Positions 16,383-25,012 of a DNA stretch of 57,935 nt are shown one piece after another (the stretch's first letter is position 1; each line of letters opens with the position of its first letter). The notes beneath the pieces were generated by a model, which was given only the letters and a program-made list of their open reading frames with translations, ran no database searches and was not told the origin of the DNA. The DNA lies in NCBI GenBank assembly GCA_023391535.1, contig JAEWAU010000053.1, positions 1-57,935 on the forward strand, written 5' to 3'. Both the position numbers and the translations under genes were made by a program. The DNA comes from Bacillota bacterium (lineage in GTDB: Bacteria > Bacillota > Clostridia > Oscillospirales > Ethanoligenentaceae).

Positions 16383-17762
16383 TCAGCCCGCGGGGAAGCG
16401 CCTGTTCGGCCCGCGGTGCTTTTTCCCGCCGCCCGCCTGTTCCAATACCTCGCCCAGATGCGCGCGCGTTTCGCGCTTCACCTCGCCGTTTAGGAGCAGC
16501 ACGCTAAACAGGTTGGGCACCGCCATCAGGGCGTTGGCGATATCCGAAAAGCTCCACACGGCCCCGAGCGGAAAAACGGCGCCGAGCACCATGAGCGCCA
16601 CGTAGGCCGCCTTGCAGGGGCCTATGCCGCGCCGCCCGAACAGGTATTCGGCCGCTTTTTCGGCGTAGTACGACCAGCCGATGCAGGTGGCAAACGCGAA
16701 GGTGAACAGCGACAGCGCGAGCAGGATTCTTCCGCCCGGCAGCGCGCCGAACACCTCGGCCGTGAGAGCCGCGCCGTTTTTTCCGCCCTGCCACGCGCCG
16801 GAATTCACCACCACGATGCCCGTGAGCGCGGCGAGCACCACCGTATCCCAGAACGTGCCGGTGAGGGAGACGAGCGCCTGCCGCACGGGGCTGCGCGTCT
16901 GCGCGGCGGCGGCCACGATAGGCTCGGAACCGAGCCCCGCCTCGTTGGAAAACAGCCCGCGCGCAATGCCGAAGCGCATCGCCTGCTTCACCGTGGCTCC
17001 CGCAAAGCCGCCCACGGCGGCCTGCCCGCCGAATGCGTCGCGCAGAATAATCGCCAGCGTGTGCGGCAGTTCCGGCGCGTGCAGCCCGAGCAGCGCCAGG
17101 TTGCTGAGCACGAACACGGCGCCCGCAGCGGGGATGAGCAGGCTGCACACGCGCGCAATGCTTTGGATGCCGCCCAGCAGCACGGTCCCGGCCAGAAGCG
17201 CCACCACAAGCCCCGTGAGCAAGGGCGGGACGCGGAAAACCGAGGCGAACACCTGCGCGATGGAGTTGGACTGCACCATCGCGCCGATCCCGAGCGCCGC
17301 GCAAACGGTGAAAAACGCGAACGCGCGCCCGAGCAGCGGCATGTGCAGGCCGCGCTCCATCACCGCCATGGGCCCGCCCGAAAAGCCGCCGTCGTTTTTC
17401 CGCACGCGGTATTTTACCGAAAGCAGGCTTTCGGCGTATTTGGTGGCCATGCCGAACACGCCGGAAAGCCACATCCAGAACACGGCGCCCGGCCCCCCCG
17501 CGGCCACGGCGGTGGCCACGCCCACGATGTTCCCGGTGCCGATGGTGGCGGCGAGCGCCGTGGTCAGCGCCGCGAACGGCGAAATTTCCCCCTGCGCGCC
17601 CGGCTCCTTCGTCACCGAAAGGCGCACGGCGCGCAGCGTATGGCGCTGCACGAAGTGCAGGCGGAAGGTGAGAAACACATGGGTTCCCAGCAGCAGGGCC
17701 AGAAGCGGCCCGCCCCAAACCGCGCCCGCCACGGCGCCGAGCAGCGCCTCCAGTTCCGCCAC
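16383..17762 (-). CDS. Sodium:alanine symporter family (AGCS) amino-acid transporter
   Basis: A membrane protein of about 459 residues with 10-11 predicted helices. Family motifs include LTTALAATIGTGNIVGVATAV near residue 65 and GLGSEPIVAAAAQTRSPVRQALVS-type signature (FSNEAGLGSEPI) near residue 265. AGCS proteins import alanine or glycine with Na+. The start is probably GTG at 17762, after AAAGGGG; a TTG at 17798 in the same frame overlaps that site. It converges on the tRNA gene and stands alone. Confidence 0.92.
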   Translation of the reverse strand: MAELEALLGAVAGAVWGGPLLALLLGTHVFLTFRLHFVQRHTLRAVRLSVTKEPGAQGEISPFAALTTALAATIGTGNIVGVATAVAAGGPGAVFWMWLSGVFGMATKYAESLLSVKYRVRKNDGGFSGGPMAVMERGLHMPLLGRAFAFFTVCAALGIGAMVQSNSIAQVFASVFRVPPLLTGLVVALLAGTVLLGGIQSIARVCSLLIPAAGAVFVLSNLALLGLHAPELPHTLAIILRDAFGGQAAVGGFAGATVKQAMRFGIARGLFSNEAGLGSEPIVAAAAQTRSPVRQALVSLTGTFWDTVVLAALTGIVVVNSGAWQGGKNGAALTAEVFGALPGGRILLALSLFTFAFATCIGWSYYAEKAAEYLFGRRGIGPCKAAYVALMVLGAVFPLGAVWSFSDIANALMAVPNLFSVLLLNGEVKRETRAHLGEVLEQAGGGKKHRGPNRRFPAG

Positions 17763-17965
17763 CTGCCACCCGCCCCTTTCCCAAAATTCCGCCGCCAAAC
17801 GCGGAAACGCAGCTCCCGGAAAAGCCCGGCTTCCGGGGTACTCGGCCCCGCCGCCGGCCTTGTCTATGTATATGGGGCGGCGGCCGGCCTCATGCCCGGA
17901 TTGCCCTCATAAGCGGCATAACTTGCCCCAAGCTCTCAAACAGAAGCGCAGATGCGCGCCGGGGC

Positions 17966-17997
17966 AAAAAAACGAACCGCCTACGGAAGCGCGGCGG
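17966..17997 (-). terminator. Possible weak terminator of the FapA gene
   Basis: On the minus strand CCGCC and GGCGG pair across 11 bases and are followed, after TTCG, by seven T residues. The stem is short. The rest of 17763-18040 shows no gene. Confidence 0.35.
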
Positions 17998-18040
17998 CGC
18001 AACCGGAGGCGGCCCTGAATCTGTTCGGATTCTGCGGCGC

Positions 18041-19465
18041 TTAATAGAGCGAAACGGGTTTGATGAGGAGCTTTCCATCCGCCAGGGAGAACGAGGACGC
18101 GGGCATATCGTGGTCGACTTCCATGGAAGCGAAGCCCACCGTGATCTTGACGCCGCGGTAGATCGGCCCGCGGCAGACGATCATGCCCCGGCCGGTTTGC
18201 TCCAGCGCCTTGTTGAGCGCATCCAGCTCCTGCCGGTCCTTCTCCAGCTTTTCAACGGAGCCGCGCAGGCTCAGGCGCGAGCTGAGCAGAAGGCGCGCCT
18301 TGTCGGGTGCGAGCGCGCCGGCCTTTTCGTACTGCTCCAGCAGCCCGACGATCTGGTTGAGCTTCCCGACGTTTTGCTCCAGCTTTTCGAGCTCGGCTTT
18401 CAGCGCGTCGCGGCGCGTTACGGCGCCGGGGTCCATGCCAACCACGAGCTCGGTGCGCAGCATGGCGGGAGAGCCGAGCTGCTGCGCCTCCACGCCCTCG
18501 CGCGCCAGCACGCGGCCGCCCATGAGCCGCGCGCGCAGGCCCGTCAGCGTCAGCTTCGCACATTCCACATTGCTGTTGAGGATGTATCCGGAATTGATGT
18601 TGCCGCCGGCTTTTACCGTGCAGTTTTCCAAAAACGAGGTGGTGAAATTCCCGCCGCATTCGATTCTGGCCATGCCGCGGCCCACGACGCCGCCGTGCAC
18701 GGCGACGTCCCTGCCCGCGTGTACGGAGCCGGCCTCCACGGAGCCGCCGATATCCACGCTGCCTTCCGCGCGCACGAGGAAGCCTTCGCGCACGCTGCCG
18801 CACACCGAAACGTTTGCCACCGATACGACGTTGCCCGTGGAGGTATCCACATCCTGCGGCACGCTGTAAGTATCCGTAACGTTGACGCGGGAACCGGCGA
18901 AGTTGATGTGGCCGTCCACCAGCGAGAGGAGCTGGGTGCCGTCGTCGCTGAGCTGCGTATTCCGGCCCGCGGGGGAATATACCGGCCTGCCCGGAACCGG
19001 CGGAATCGGTTTGCCGAGCACGGATATGCCGGGCGTGCCGGGCGTGGCGGGCGTAATCCGGGCCAGAATCTGCCCTCTCCTGGCGTTTTGCACCAGCCCG
19101 AGATCGCGGTAATCCACCGATCCGTCGTCGCGCTCTTTGGGCTTTGCTTCGGTTTTGACATTGAACAGATAAGCGATGGAGCCGTTTTCGCCGGGAATGG
19201 ACGGCTTGCCGCTCGCGATGCGGATGTTTTTTGCGTACTGGGGCTTGGGGTTGGCGCAAAGGGTTTCCAATGCGTTTCGGTCGATGCCGTGGGCTACGCC
19301 GGCCGCGGCAAGCGCTTTGTTGATTTCATACGCGGTGGCATCCGCCCCGCCGCCTTTCGGCGGCTCGATATAGACCGTCGCTTCCAGCCCGCCGGCCGCA
19401 ACGGCGACCCGGACGACTGCGTTCACCGGTTTTACCTGGGATTTATCCGCTGTTTCCAGAGCCAT
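18041..19465 (-). CDS. FapA family (DUF342) polymer-forming-like protein
   Basis: A 474-residue DUF342/FapA protein. After an N-terminal domain with the family's GTPGISVLGKPIPP...G segment (residues about 140-165), residues 180-330 form a parallel beta-helix with repeated G-[SN]-[VI] turns (VSVCGSVREGFLVRAEGSVDIGG, VHAGRDVAVHGGVVGRG). Residues 360-430 are a coiled coil (LKAELEKLEQNVGKLNQIVGLLEQ). FapA-like proteins are linked to membrane or polysaccharide functions, but the role here is not known. ATG 19465 has AGGTGG upstream. Confidence 0.88.
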   Translation of the reverse strand: MALETADKSQVKPVNAVVRVAVAAGGLEATVYIEPPKGGGADATAYEINKALAAAGVAHGIDRNALETLCANPKPQYAKNIRIASGKPSIPGENGSIAYLFNVKTEAKPKERDDGSVDYRDLGLVQNARRGQILARITPATPGTPGISVLGKPIPPVPGRPVYSPAGRNTQLSDDGTQLLSLVDGHINFAGSRVNVTDTYSVPQDVDTSTGNVVSVANVSVCGSVREGFLVRAEGSVDIGGSVEAGSVHAGRDVAVHGGVVGRGMARIECGGNFTTSFLENCTVKAGGNINSGYILNSNVECAKLTLTGLRARLMGGRVLAREGVEAQQLGSPAMLRTELVVGMDPGAVTRRDALKAELEKLEQNVGKLNQIVGLLEQYEKAGALAPDKARLLLSSRLSLRGSVEKLEKDRQELDALNKALEQTGRGMIVCRGPIYRGVKITVGFASMEVDHDMPASSFSLADGKLLIKPVSLY

Positions 19466-19715
19466 TTTGAATAACCACCTTTTCACTCCGAAACGAAAAC
19501 TTTTTAGCTGACGCAAGCGAGCCGCTCCGCCGGTGGGAAAAACCGGCGAAAACGCCTGCGTGTCCGCTTCGGGCTCCGGATTTTAGCCGTTTTCCGCTGC
19601 AGCTCCCCCCATAAAAACGCCGCCGAAGCCGCATGAAAATTCTGCTTTGGGCATGAAAAAAAGCGCGGCCGATTTCCGTTTTTTTAAAGGGAACGCCGTA
19701 GGGAATCTACCGATA

Positions 19716-19744
19716 AATGTAACACAATACGTCGGAATTGGCAA
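19716..19744 (-). promoter_or_regulatory. Candidate sigma-A promoter of the FapA-family gene
   Basis: TTGCCA (19739-19744) and TACATT (19716-19721) are 17 bases apart on the minus strand, giving a leader of roughly 245 bases before the start codon at 19465. Confidence 0.55.
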
Positions 19745-19927
19745 ACGTTTTTTTATCAAAACCTTAAAAGAATATCCAAAGCGGCGATTCTCCCGATGTA
19801 AAAGCGGCTTCGAATTCAACAGTACGGCTTTTCTTCTAATTTAGTACCGGATGTATAAATCAGATGGGAGCAATGCCGCCCGCCGTCCGAAAAGCGCAGC
19901 GCCGGCGCGGAACGCGCGGCGGGATGC

Positions 19928-19977
19928 AAAAGCGGAGCCGCCGCGAGCGCGTCTTGGCGCATTCGCGGCGGCTCCGC
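19928..19977 (-). terminator. Intrinsic terminator of ilvD
   Basis: A perfect 15-bp stem (arms 19932-19946 and 19963-19977) with a 16-base loop is followed on the minus strand by TTTT. It lies 28 bases beyond the ilvD stop codon. Confidence 0.9.
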
Positions 19978-20004
19978 CGGCATCTCTGCAATTTGGGGTT
20001 CCGG

Positions 20005-21663
20005 TCAGCTGTGGAAAACGGCGCCGCGCGCGCCGGAAGTCACCAGCGAGGCATACCGCTTGAGGTAGCCCGAAAGCGCGCGATCCGGAGCGTGTATGCC
20101 GGCTTCCCTGCGGCGGGCAAGCTCTTCGCCGTCCACCAGCAGGTCGAGTTTGCGGCCGGGGATGTCGATGCGGATGCGGTCGCCCTCCCGGATCAGCCCG
20201 ATGGGGCCGCCGGCCGCCGCTTCGGGCGACACATGCCCCACGGCCGCGCCTTTGGTGGCGCCGGAAAAGCGCCCGTCCGTAATCAGGGCCACCGAATCCC
20301 CCAGGCCGTAGCCGCACAGGGTGGAGGTGGGGCTGAGCATCTCGCGCATGCCGGGGCCGCCCTTCGGCCCCTCGAAGCGGATGACGACCACGTCGCCCGG
20401 GCGGATTTTCCCGCCCAGAATGGCGGAGCTTGCGTCCTCTTCGCAGTCGAACACGCGGGCCGGGCCTTCAAAGGTCATCATATGGGGTGCAACGGCGCCC
20501 TGTTTCACCACCGCGCCTTCGGGGGCGAGGTTGCCGTACAGAATAGCGAGGCCGCCGTCGGCGCGGAAGGGCGCCTCCAGCGTGCGGACGATTTCGCCGT
20601 CCGCGTCGGGGGCCTTGACGATGCGCTCTGCCACGGTGCCCGTGCAGGTAAGCGCCTGCGTGTGCAGCAGGCCGGTGCGGGTGAGCTCTTTCATCACGCT
20701 CTGGATGCCGCCCGCGCGGTCGAGGTCCTCGATGAACACGTCGCTCGCGGGGTTCAGCTTGCAAAGCTGCGGCGTGGTGCGCCCGAGCTTGTCGAACAGG
20801 CTCATTTCGATGTCGCAGCCCGCCTCGTGCGCAATGGCCAGCAGGTGGAGTACGGTATTGGAGGAGCAGCCCAGCGCCATATCGGTGCGGATGGCGTTTT
20901 CAATGGCGTCCGGCGTGAGGATATCGAGCGCGCGGATGTTCTGCTCGTAAAGCTCCATCACGCGGAAGCCCGCCTCTTTGGCCAGGCGCAGGCGCCGGGC
21001 CGTGGCGGCCGGCGCGGTGCCGCCGCCGGGAAGCTGCAGGCCGACGGCCTCGGTGAGGCAGTTCATGGAGTTGGCCGTATACATGCCGGAGCACGAGCCG
21101 CAGCCCGGGCAGACCGCTTCCTCCAGCTCGTGGAGGTCCTCGCCGCTGATCTTGCCGGCGGCGTAGCTGCCCACGGCTTCCGAAACGTCGTTGAAGCCCA
21201 CGCGCTTTCCGCGGAAATTGCCCGCGAACATGGGCCCGCCGCTGATGAAGATGCTGGGCAGGTTGAGCCGCGCCGCGGCCATCAGCATGCCGGGGACGAT
21301 CTTATCGCAGTTGGGGATGAACACGGCGGCGTCGAGCGGGTGCGCCGTGAGCATGACCTCGATGGAATCGGCGATGAGTTCGCGCGAGCAGAGCGAATAC
21401 TTCATGCCCTTGTGGTTCATGGAAATGCCGTCGCATACGCCGATGGTCTCGAATTCAAACGGAACGCCCCCCGCGTCGCGGATGCCCGCCTTCACGGCGT
21501 CCGCAATGGTGCGCAGGTGCATATGCCCCGGCACGTAATCGCTTTGGGAACACACCACCGCCACAAACGGGCGGGAGATCTCGCGGTCGGTGAGGCCAAG
21601 CGCCTTGAGAAGCGCGCGGTGCGAGGCGCGCTCGGGTCCTTTTTTGATGGAATCGCTCCGCAT
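20005..21663 (-). CDS. ilvD: Dihydroxy-acid dehydratase
   Basis: A 552-residue IlvD/Edd family enzyme that converts 2,3-dihydroxy-3-methylbutanoate (or the isoleucine homologue) to the 2-oxo acid in valine, leucine and isoleucine synthesis. Iron-sulphur ligand motifs are visible: IPNCDKIVPGML and VCPGCGSCSGMYTANSMNCL. GRFSGATKGAAVGHVSPEAAAGGPIGL is the C-terminal signature. ATG 21663 follows AAGGAAGG; a TTG two codons upstream is a weaker start. No other ilv gene is in the window, and it may be read from the greA-lysS transcript. Confidence 0.96.
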   Translation of the reverse strand: MRSDSIKKGPERASHRALLKALGLTDREISRPFVAVVCSQSDYVPGHMHLRTIADAVKAGIRDAGGVPFEFETIGVCDGISMNHKGMKYSLCSRELIADSIEVMLTAHPLDAAVFIPNCDKIVPGMLMAAARLNLPSIFISGGPMFAGNFRGKRVGFNDVSEAVGSYAAGKISGEDLHELEEAVCPGCGSCSGMYTANSMNCLTEAVGLQLPGGGTAPAATARRLRLAKEAGFRVMELYEQNIRALDILTPDAIENAIRTDMALGCSSNTVLHLLAIAHEAGCDIEMSLFDKLGRTTPQLCKLNPASDVFIEDLDRAGGIQSVMKELTRTGLLHTQALTCTGTVAERIVKAPDADGEIVRTLEAPFRADGGLAILYGNLAPEGAVVKQGAVAPHMMTFEGPARVFDCEEDASSAILGGKIRPGDVVVIRFEGPKGGPGMREMLSPTSTLCGYGLGDSVALITDGRFSGATKGAAVGHVSPEAAAGGPIGLIREGDRIRIDIPGRKLDLLVDGEELARRREAGIHAPDRALSGYLKRYASLVTSGARGAVFHS

Positions 21664-21728
21664 GGACAATCCTTCCTTTCCGGCTCCGGCGCATGGGAAT
21701 ACGAACCGGAGGCTCGCTCTGCCGCTGT

Positions 21729-22364
21729 TTACTTCACGGCGCCGTTCGCCTTGAGCAGGCTTGCAAGCACGGCCACGGCGTTTTCATAGGCGCGCTTGTT
21801 CCCCCCGGAAGCCACGGCCGCCACCGTGCTCTTGCCGCACGAGGAAAGAGAGAATTTGGAGGCCGCCGCGTCGCCCACGGCGGAGCGCAGCTGCGGCAGC
21901 TTCGTGAGCGCGATCCGGTTTGCGGAAGGCGCGCCCGGCACCAACGTGTTCAGGCTTGCGAAAAGAGGGCCGGATTTCTCCAGGTAGGCGTAAGCGTCGC
22001 TGTCCGTGAGGAAAATCACGTTGGTGCCGGCGGAAAGATCCGCCATCAGCTTGGCGCTCTGCGCTTCCTGAACCTGCGGATTCGTACTGGCAAGGTCGTA
22101 GTTATACACCTGCACGACCTTGCGTCCGTCGTGGTTGACATCCGCCGTGTACTTTTGGAACACGCCCGCGAGCTGGTCGCAGGTTTGCTGCGGAACTTCG
22201 ACGGATTTCGTCACGAGGGCCACGGACATATCCGGGTCCACGCGCGTGGCGCACTGGCGCGCGGTGATGGCCACCACAATGATGACGAATACGGCGGCCA
22301 AGGTGTGCCACTTGTAATAGTACCAGTAATTCTCCCATTTTTTCTGAAAAGTCTGTTTGCTCAC
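21729..22364 (-). CDS. Membrane-anchored protein of unknown function
   Basis: A 211-residue protein: a short cytoplasmic N-terminus (KWENYWYYYKWH), one membrane helix (TLAAVFVIIVVAITA, about residues 21-36), then an external domain of about 170 residues (PDMSVALVTKSVEV, LTDSDAYAYLEKSGPLF). Proteins with a WYYYKWHT-type start occur in Clostridia, but I know of no assigned function. The general pattern, an alpha/beta domain outside the membrane, resembles binding-protein folds only loosely. GTG 22364 is preceded by GGAG at seven bases. It lies between lysS and ilvD on the same strand. Confidence 0.75.
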   Translation of the reverse strand: MSKQTFQKKWENYWYYYKWHTLAAVFVIIVVAITARQCATRVDPDMSVALVTKSVEVPQQTCDQLAGVFQKYTADVNHDGRKVVQVYNYDLASTNPQVQEAQSAKLMADLSAGTNVIFLTDSDAYAYLEKSGPLFASLNTLVPGAPSANRIALTKLPQLRSAVGDAAASKFSLSSCGKSTVAAVASGGNKRAYENAVAVLASLLKANGAVK

Positions 22365-22469
22365 GGGTTCGCTCCAGTCGCAGCCGCGGGCCGCGCGGGC
22401 CCGGGGCTCATGCCATGCTCCGAGAAACGTGCGGATCACGATCCGCTCGAGTTGAATCGGAGAAAAGCG

Positions 22470-23996
22470 TTAATTGTTTGCCGGCGGAGCCTCTTTGGGC
22501 TTCATGGTGGGGAAAAGCAGCACGTCGCGGATGGACGCGCTGTCGGTAAGCAGCATCACGAGCCGGTCGATGCCGATTCCGAGGCCGCCCGTGGGGGGCA
22601 TGCCGTATTCGAGCGCCGTAACGAAATCCTCGTCCATCATGCCGGCCTCAAGGTTTCCGGCTTCGCGCTGGCGCACCTCGTCGAGGAAGCGCTCGCGCTG
22701 GTCGATGGGATCGTTGAGCTCCGAATAGGCGTTTGCAAGCTCCCGGCCCGTAATGAACAGCTCGAACCGTTCGGTCAGCTCCGGGAAGCCGGGCTTGCGC
22801 TTGGTGAGCGGGGAAACCTCCACAGGGTAATCGAGGAGGAAGGTGGGCTGTATCAGCCGTTCCTCCACCTTTTCGTCGAACATCTGGTAAAGGGCCTCGC
22901 CCCAGCTCTTGCCTTCCGGCACCTCCACGCCCGCGGCGCGCGCGGCGGCCACGGCGGCGGCGTCGTTCCCGCGCAATGGGGCGAAATCGACGCCGCAGAA
23001 TTCCTTTACCGCGTCGAGCATCGTGAGCCGGCGCCACGGCGGCGTAAGGTCGACCTCCGTGCCCTGGTACGAGATCTTCACGGTGCCCAGCACCTTCTGC
23101 GCCACGGCGGCCACCATCTCTTCCGTAAGGCGCATCATGCCGTTGTAATCGGTGTAAGCCTGGTAAAGCTCGATGGAGGTGAATTCCGGGTTGTGCTTCA
23201 CGTCGATGCCCTCGTTGCGGAAGATGCGCCCGAGCTCGTAGACCTTTTCCATGCCGCCCACGATGAGCCGCTTGAGCGGCAGCTCGGTGGCGATGCGCAG
23301 GAACAGATCCATGTTCAGCGCGTTGTGGTGCGTAACAAACGGGCGCGCCGTGGCGCCGCCCTGAATGGTGTTGAGGACGGGCGTTTCCACCTCCAAAAAC
23401 CCGCGCGCGTCAAGAAACGCGCGGATTTCGGAGATGATGCGGCTGCGCCGCACGAACGTTTCGCGTACCTCGGGGTTCACGATGAGGTCGAGGTAGCGCT
23501 GGCGGTAACGCGTTTCGGTATCCTTGAGGCCGTGCCATTTTTCGGGCAGCGGCAGCAGCGATTTGGAGAGAAGCGTCAGCTCCGTGGCGTGCACGGAGAT
23601 TTCGCCGCGCCGCGTGCGGAACACTCGGCCCTTTATTCCGACGAGATCGCCGATATCCCATTTTTTGAACGCCGCGAAGGCCTCTTCGCCCACGTCGTCG
23701 ATGCGCACGTAAACCTGCATGCGGCCCGATACGTCGTGAAGATCGATAAAGTTCGCCTTGCCCATGTCGCGCCGGCTCATGAGGCGGCCCGCAATGCGGA
23801 CGTCCTTGCCGTCGAGCTCGTCGAAGTGCGCGGTGATCTCGTCGTTTCGGTGGTCGCGGTCATAAACCGTGAGGGTAAAGGGGTCGTGCCCCGTCTGCCG
23901 CAGTTCCAGCAGCTTTTCGCGCCGAATGCGGATGAGTTCTTTTTCGTCTTCCTGCTGTGCCGGGGTATTTCTGCCCGGCGCCTGTTCCTCTGCCAT
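22470..23996 (-). CDS. lysS: Lysyl-tRNA synthetase, class II
   Basis: A 508-residue class IIb synthetase. The N-terminal OB-fold anticodon-binding domain spans residues 60-160 (VRIAGRLMSRRDMGKANFIDLHD), and the catalytic domain contains motif 2 (GRIFRNEGIDVKHNPEFTSIE) and motif 3 (GLGIGIDRLVMLLTD). It charges tRNA-Lys. It follows greA by 114 bases on the same strand, a common Firmicute pairing. Confidence 0.97.
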   Translation of the reverse strand: MAEEQAPGRNTPAQQEDEKELIRIRREKLLELRQTGHDPFTLTVYDRDHRNDEITAHFDELDGKDVRIAGRLMSRRDMGKANFIDLHDVSGRMQVYVRIDDVGEEAFAAFKKWDIGDLVGIKGRVFRTRRGEISVHATELTLLSKSLLPLPEKWHGLKDTETRYRQRYLDLIVNPEVRETFVRRSRIISEIRAFLDARGFLEVETPVLNTIQGGATARPFVTHHNALNMDLFLRIATELPLKRLIVGGMEKVYELGRIFRNEGIDVKHNPEFTSIELYQAYTDYNGMMRLTEEMVAAVAQKVLGTVKISYQGTEVDLTPPWRRLTMLDAVKEFCGVDFAPLRGNDAAAVAAARAAGVEVPEGKSWGEALYQMFDEKVEERLIQPTFLLDYPVEVSPLTKRKPGFPELTERFELFITGRELANAYSELNDPIDQRERFLDEVRQREAGNLEAGMMDEDFVTALEYGMPPTGGLGIGIDRLVMLLTDSASIRDVLLFPTMKPKEAPPANN

Positions 23997-24110
23997 GTGT
24001 AATCGGACCGTCCTTTGTTTTTTTACAGCGCTTCCTGCGATTCCCCGCTAAAGCGAATGCTTTTACATCGGGTATTCAACTGAAAAAAAGCTGTGCCGCT
24101 TTTACATGCG

Positions 24111-24584
24111 TTATTTTGAAATCTCAAGAATCTGGAACGAGATGGAGCCGCCCGGGGTTTCCACCTCCACGGTGTCGCCCACGCAGTGGCCGATGAGGGA
24201 GCGCCCCACGGGGGATTCGTCCGAAATGCGGTTCTCATCCGGGTCCGCTTCGGTGGAGCCGACGATGGAGAAGATCGTCTCCTCGCCGAACTCCGCGTCG
24301 AATACGCGCACTTTGGAGCCGACGTTGACGGTATCGGTGTTGAGCTCGTCGTCGTCGAGGATTTTGACGTTTTTGAGCATGGCCTCGATCTGCACGATGC
24401 GCGCCTCGATCATAGCCTGCTCGTTTTTCGCTTCGTCGTATTCGCTGTTTTCGGAGAGGTCGCCGAAGGAAAGGGCGACTTTTATCTTTTCGGCAATTTC
24501 CTTGCGTTTTTCCGTTTTGAGCGTTTCCAGCTCTTCTTCCAGACGTTTGAGGCCGTCCGCAGTCAAAACCACCTGCTTTGTCAT
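24111..24584 (-). CDS. greA: Transcription elongation factor GreA
   Basis: A 157-residue GreA. Residues 1-75 form the antiparallel coiled coil that enters the RNA polymerase secondary channel, with the acidic tip near the DLSENSEYDEAKNEQ motif; the rest is the FKBP-like domain ending GDTVEVETPGGSISFQILEI. It rescues backtracked polymerase by stimulating transcript cleavage. First gene after the promoter at 24965-24994. Confidence 0.97.
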   Translation of the reverse strand: MTKQVVLTADGLKRLEEELETLKTEKRKEIAEKIKVALSFGDLSENSEYDEAKNEQAMIEARIVQIEAMLKNVKILDDDELNTDTVNVGSKVRVFDAEFGEETIFSIVGSTEADPDENRISDESPVGRSLIGHCVGDTVEVETPGGSISFQILEISK

Positions 24585-24958
24585 GTCTCACGCACTCCTT
24601 TGGCGGCGAAAGCCGCATATGTTGATACCGGAAGGCCCGGCGTGTCGGCCCCGCGAAGGCCGCCCTGCAAAGGCTGCCCTGCGAGACGGGAAACGGGGCG
24701 CTTTGTGCAGCCCCGATGCGAAACAACTGCAAAATGAGCGCCTGCTGCATAGAGCGGCGCCCAGGTTGCCGGCGGCCGCGCCTCTTTCGGCGGGAGGGCC
24801 GCTGCGCGCCGGAAGCATCTTTACGCTCCCGGCTTTGTGCGGTTTTGGAAAACCCGGCGCGGGCGTACCCCGCCGCGCCGAATGGATGCGGCAGCCGTTC
24901 TGTCCCCGCCCGGCGGCGCCCGAAAACGCCGGCGGCGGAGCAAAAGGGCTGCAATATA
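24585..24958 (-). other. Long GC-rich untranslated leader of greA
   Basis: About 375 bases separate the predicted transcription start from the greA ATG. The segment contains several GC inverted repeats, for example around 24858-24882, but no ribosome site plus convincing reading frame. I do not recognise a T-box or other known riboswitch class. Confidence 0.5.
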
Positions 24959-24964
24959 AAGACT

Positions 24965-24994
24965 ATTATAGTCGGCGCGCGGCCCGGTTGTCAA
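24965..24994 (-). promoter_or_regulatory. Consensus sigma-A promoter of the greA-lysS operon
   Basis: TTGACA (24989-24994) and TATAAT (24965-24970) are perfect boxes with an 18-base spacer on the minus strand, directly after the end of the ROK gene. Confidence 0.85.
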
Positions 24995-25012
24995 GCGATA
25001 CGCGCGCCGTGC

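Larger units (their letters stand above)
19466..20004. other. Intergenic region between fapA-like gene and ilvD
   Basis: This 539-base gap holds the ilvD terminator (19928-19977) and a candidate promoter for the FapA gene (19716-19744). Between them the sequence is AT-rich near 19730-19850. Short open frames on both strands show no family-like sequence or good ribosome site, and I see no gene. Confidence 0.7.

Noticed and set aside
19684..19720. A flagellar sigma-28-like promoter (TAAA and CCGATAA) on the plus strand.
   Set aside because: Spacing is 21 bases, not about 15, and no plus-strand gene follows.
24585..24958. A T-box or lysine riboswitch before greA-lysS.
   Set aside because: No T-box sequence, specifier arrangement or lysine riboswitch core was recognised in the leader.
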